Positions 61,279 through 64,000 of a stretch of 64,000 nt of DNA are shown here, in pieces. The DNA is taken from assembly GCF_019633745.1 (NCBI RefSeq), contig NZ_CP037968.1:1990789-2054788 (forward strand), given 5' to 3'. The position numbers and the translations under genes are program-made. Numbering within the stretch: the stretch's first letter is position 1; every line of letters starts with the position of its first letter. Below the pieces are notes generated by a model. It was not told where the DNA came from, did no database searches, and saw nothing but the letters and a program-made list of their open reading frames with translations. This DNA comes from Methanofollis formosanus. GTDB taxonomy: Archaea; Halobacteriota; Methanomicrobia; Methanomicrobiales; Methanofollaceae.

Positions 61279-62646
61279 CTATCGCTCGCCGGGGCCGGAT
61301 TTCGGATCCTCTTTTTCCGCGTCCCGCTCCCGGATCACCCTCGCCGCCTGCGCGAAGAGGCCGTGGACGCCTTCGGCGAGCGGATGAACGTCGATGAGAT
61401 CTTCGAGGTCGAAAACGGTCTTTTTCCGCCGCATCGCCTCGGCGAGGTAGGTGGCGGTGATCCCGGCGCCCGGCGAGGCCGCCCAGACGCTGCGGAGCGC
61501 CCCGGTCTCAGGGTCGACGAGGATCTTCCCGAGGCCGGTGTCGCCTTTCGGGACCGACCAGAAGGAGCCCGGGCCTGCGGGGGCCGGGAGAGAGAGGGCG
61601 ATCCCGTCGTCGCCGTCGTCGCCGAGACAGAAGGCGAGATCGTTTGCGAGGGCGAGGGCCTGCGGCACGGCCTGAGGGGCGTACCGCATCTCGTGGCCGA
61701 GGATGTTCTCCGCGGCGACCACTCCCTGGAGGCGGGCGATGGGGGTGAGGTACGGGGGGCCGGCGGCGTCGCCCGCGGCGTAGACGCCGGTGACCGAGGT
61801 CTGCATCCGGCCGTCGACGAGAATCTCCCCATGGGAGCCCTTCTCCACGCCGGCGACCATCGCGGTCTGCGGGACGAGGCCGACGGCCAGGAGGACGGCG
61901 TCGGCCTGGCATGCTCCGGGTGCTGCGCCTCCGAACGCCGCGCCGTCCGCCTCTGAGGTGCCGGTGATCCCGGTGAGCGGGGTGTGCTCCCGCACCTCGA
62001 CGCCGGAGAGTTCCTTGAGGGCCAGACGTCTCAGGCGGGGGTCGAGGCCGCCGAGGAACTCCCGTCGTGCCAGGACCGTGACCCGGCTCCCGAGTCGGCT
62101 GAAGATATAGGCGAACTCCGCCGCCGAAACTCCGCCGCCTGCAATAACGAGGTGTTCGGGGAGGGCCGGCATCGTGTGGAGCGTGCGGGCGGTGTAGACG
62201 CTGGCAAGACCGGTGCCCGGCAGGTCCGGGACCGCGGGCGCTGAACCGGTCGCGATGACGACCGCCTCGGCCTCGACCTCTTCGTCGTCGATGAAGACAC
62301 GGCGCCCGTCGACCCTGGCCGTCGCTCCGTACCTGACCTCGACGCCCGCGGCCCGCGTCTCTCTCTCGAGGACACGCCTGATCGTGCGCTGGACCTCTCC
62401 CATCTCGCAGAGGAGCGCAGAGAAGTCCAGGTGCGGAGCGCCGTCCAGCACCCCGGCCGCCGCAAAATCTCCGGCCCGCTCCATCACCCGGGCGGCGTCG
62501 TTGAGGGCGCAGACCTGCATGCACCCCGAGTTGAGGCACTGCCCGCCGATGGCCTCCCGCTCGACGAGGGTCACCTCGCGTCCGGCCTGCCCGAGTCTGC
62601 CGGCCGCAAACCGCCCGGCCGGACCGCCTCCGATGACGACGATCAT
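61279..62646 (-). CDS. Dihydrolipoamide dehydrogenase-like flavoprotein
   Basis: 455 residues of the pyridine nucleotide-disulfide oxidoreductase family. FAD site VVIGGGPAGRFAAGRLG, redox pair Cys37 and Cys42 in GGQCLNSGCMQVCA, NAD(P) site LVIAGGGVSAAEFAYIFSRLG, second FAD site TGVYAAGDAAG and a C-terminal dimerisation domain. The C-terminal stretch DVHPLAEGV keeps a His-Pro and a nearby Glu but is one residue shorter than the usual HPxxxE. The usual Pro-Ser-Lys after the second Cys is replaced by Met-Gln-Val. The true substrate is unknown; it may act on a partner disulfide, perhaps the Cys-rich protein encoded eight bases upstream. Confidence 0.88.
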   Translation of the reverse strand: MIVVIGGGPAGRFAAGRLGQAGREVTLVEREAIGGQCLNSGCMQVCALNDAARVMERAGDFAAAGVLDGAPHLDFSALLCEMGEVQRTIRRVLERETRAAGVEVRYGATARVDGRRVFIDDEEVEAEAVVIATGSAPAVPDLPGTGLASVYTARTLHTMPALPEHLVIAGGGVSAAEFAYIFSRLGSRVTVLARREFLGGLDPRLRRLALKELSGVEVREHTPLTGITGTSEADGAAFGGAAPGACQADAVLLAVGLVPQTAMVAGVEKGSHGEILVDGRMQTSVTGVYAAGDAAGPPYLTPIARLQGVVAAENILGHEMRYAPQAVPQALALANDLAFCLGDDGDDGIALSLPAPAGPGSFWSVPKGDTGLGKILVDPETGALRSVWAASPGAGITATYLAEAMRRKKTVFDLEDLIDVHPLAEGVHGLFAQAARVIRERDAEKEDPKSGPGER

Positions 62647-62654
62647 GCCCTCAC

Positions 62655-63575
62655 TCAGAAGATCTCCACACCCTCGTCCGAGGGCACGCTCATCACCTCG
62701 CCGGTGAAGGCGTTCACCTCGACGACCCGGTCCCGTCCCTCGACCTGCCAGACCGGGACATAGACCAGGGCCACTTCGGCGGTGATGTTCTCTTTCTTCG
62801 GCTTGAGCGTCTCTTCCTGGTAGAAGACCGCGTCGCCCTCCTCTTTTTTGATCCTGACCCGCTGCGTGAGGTCCTTGATCATGGCGGCGACCGTCGTCTC
62901 CTCGACCTCGTCGCGGGGGATCTTCGGGGTGAGCACCTCGCAGTCGTCGGGCATCATCGTGTCCACGGCGTCGCCGAGCATCATCTCCATTCTGGTTCCG
63001 TTGATCGCGTTGATCCCGTCGTTCCGCTCGCCTTCAAAGGAGACCACCCGGTTCATCACCGACTGCGATCCCGTGCTCGTGCAGTGGCAGCACCAGTACG
63101 GCACGAACCGGCAGCGGGCCTTCCCCCGCGTCCCGGAGAGGATCGAGGCGTCCCGCTCGCTGACCTTGATCGGGAGGTGGCGGATGGCACTCCTCGTCTG
63201 CCCTCTGCTCCTGACCGGAGCGGCTTCGTCGAGAACGACCCTTCTCCCGAAGATCCGGGCAAGTGCCGCCTCCCCGGCGTACCTGACGATCTCCTCCTCT
63301 CCCCAGCAGGTGCAGTGCTCTGCGACGGGCGCACCGTCGAAGGTGACCAGGATCTTCCTGCACTCCTCAGTCTCCTCCCCGATCCTCATCTTGAAGGTCC
63401 GGTGGCAGAACCGCTCGCACTCCGCCGGGTTGTCCGAGATCAAGACCACGTAACTGTCGTCGTTGCCCACGGCCGAGAGATCGAAGAGCTCGTCGGCGCT
63501 CTCGACCTCGTACCCCGCGGCATTCAGGATCATCGCTACAATATCCTGCGTCCTCTCCCGAAGATCGCCTTCCAT
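62655..63575 (-). CDS. Cysteine-rich protein of unknown function
   Basis: 306 residues. The central part contains ECERFCHRTFK, AEHCTCWGEEE and CRFVPYWCCHCTSTGSQSV, i.e. at least eight Cys and two His that could bind zinc or an iron-sulfur cluster. The C-terminal region (VALVYVPVWQVEGRDRVVEV, then NAFTGEVMSVP) is beta-rich and resembles a PepSY-like strand pattern. No signal peptide. It precedes the flavoprotein gene with an eight-base gap, so a redox pair is plausible. ATG 63575 is preferred because earlier in-frame codons lie in repeat copy I. Confidence 0.78.
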   Translation of the reverse strand: MEGDLRERTQDIVAMILNAAGYEVESADELFDLSAVGNDDSYVVLISDNPAECERFCHRTFKMRIGEETEECRKILVTFDGAPVAEHCTCWGEEEIVRYAGEAALARIFGRRVVLDEAAPVRSRGQTRSAIRHLPIKVSERDASILSGTRGKARCRFVPYWCCHCTSTGSQSVMNRVVSFEGERNDGINAINGTRMEMMLGDAVDTMMPDDCEVLTPKIPRDEVEETTVAAMIKDLTQRVRIKKEEGDAVFYQEETLKPKKENITAEVALVYVPVWQVEGRDRVVEVNAFTGEVMSVPSDEGVEIF

Positions 63576-63664
63576 CTGTTTTAATGTGACTTCGGCTATT
63601 GAACAATTTTTCCATCCGTTCCGGTCGGATAGAGAGGGGGTCGAAGGAGAACGGTCGGGTCTGT

Positions 63665-63867
63665 GGCTCTGTGGGGGCGGATATGAGGCGAAAGCACGCG
63701 CCGGGGGGTTTGCACCTCCCGGAACCCTCCACGACGAGGATAGGTGGGGGCGGCGATTGAATACGGTTTCCATCGAGTTTCCAGTCTTGAAAAGGGGGTG
63801 ATCAAGCGAAGAGAAATTTTCATCCCGTATGCTTGAGCCGGGGGTTCATCCTTGATTCTAAAAAGCC
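63665..63867 (+). repeat. Dispersed intergenic repeat, copy I (most complete)
   Basis: Left end GGCTCTGTGG, hairpin CCGGGGGG-tttgca-CCTCCCGG (63701-63722), second hairpin CCTCCAC-gacgaggatag-GTGGGGG (63727-63750), spacer with TCTTGAAAA, distal box GTATGCTTGAG (63828-63838) and right end GATTCTAAAAAGCC (63854-63867). Closely matches copy C over its full length. Confidence 0.8.
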
Positions 63868-64000
63868 AGAGAGTCATTTTTTTCTTCGCGCCCGGTTTGC
63901 ACCCGGCGATATCTCGCTGGCGGCCGCCGATCGATGATTGGAGCATGCATGCAGCGTACCCCTGGTCGTTTACACCCGCACCGGGATCACGGCCGGAGAG
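63868..64000. other. Window end; possible 3' tip of a minus-strand gene
   Basis: A TAA on the minus strand at 63970-63972 is preceded by codons reading SPAVIPVRV, which could be the end of a gene starting beyond the window. Too little is visible to assign it. Confidence 0.25.

Noticed and set aside
15838-63867. CRISPR array interpretation of the repeated cores
   Set aside because: The cores are kilobases apart, not regularly spaced, and no cas genes are present.

Overview
The window is a GC-rich stretch of a methanogenic archaeon, most likely of the order Methanomicrobiales (a Methanofollis- or Methanoculleus-like organism). The evidence is archaeal: an A-type ATP synthase operon in the order H-I-K-E-C-F-A-B-D, a thermosome, LonB with two membrane helices, GfcR, Nob1, RtcA, an archaeal type IV pilus motor, PGF-type surface proteins, and TATA-box promoters ahead of short leaders. 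No rRNA genes, insertion sequences, CRISPR arrays or prophages were seen. One tRNA gene (Ser-CGA) is present.

Layout. 1-1471: a DUF1616 membrane protein (cut by the window edge) and an anchored surface protein, both on the minus strand. 1654-15668: a large plus-strand surface operon with a subtilisin-like protease, an alpha-2-macroglobulin-like thioester protein, a small membrane-anchored cohesin-like protein and a giant PKD-repeat surface protein. The first two end in dockerin modules and have no membrane anchor. The last two are anchored, and cohesin-like modules occur in all four. This looks like a cell-surface protease complex assembled by cohesin-dockerin pairing. 16065-21520: a DUF457/YdjM-type membrane protein, a MacB-like ABC transporter, a HEAT-repeat protein, a zinc-ribbon protein and an MFS transporter. 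21706-27382: a lipoprotein-like protein, a small protein, two beta-propeller surface proteins (one with a PGF-CTERM-type tail), a membrane-tethered winged-helix regulator and a DUF1835-type protein. 27698-31890: tRNA-Ser, a ThiS-like protein, thermosome, a pilin/archaellin-like protein with an overlapping Rossmann-type protein, and GfcR.

32052-34314 holds prs-rtcA-nob1, divergent from lonB-tldD-tldE-bofA-like (34400-39196), a proteolysis cluster. 39577-41111 encodes two KaiC-like ATPases, one with a degenerate P-loop. They diverge from a secretion ATPase and a double T2SSF membrane platform (41224-44735). 45227-55491 holds a two-gene unit (a 50-residue zinc ribbon plus a conserved unknown), the nine-gene ATP synthase operon and pgk. 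56328-60574 is a minus-strand ABC operon with three MacB/FtsX-type permeases and one ATPase. 61279-63575 is a disulfide-oxidoreductase-like flavoprotein with a cysteine-rich partner.

Between the genes lies a dispersed structured repeat family. It has at least nine copies, mostly in gaps between convergent genes. Better copies carry two adjacent GC-rich hairpins, a conserved GA(C/G)GA(A/G)GATAGG loop, a distal GTATGCTTGAG box, and ends reading GGCTNTGTAGAA / TTCTACAGAGCC. It resembles a MITE or a structured 3'-end element. Together with the cohesin-dockerin protease locus it is the most interesting signal in the window.
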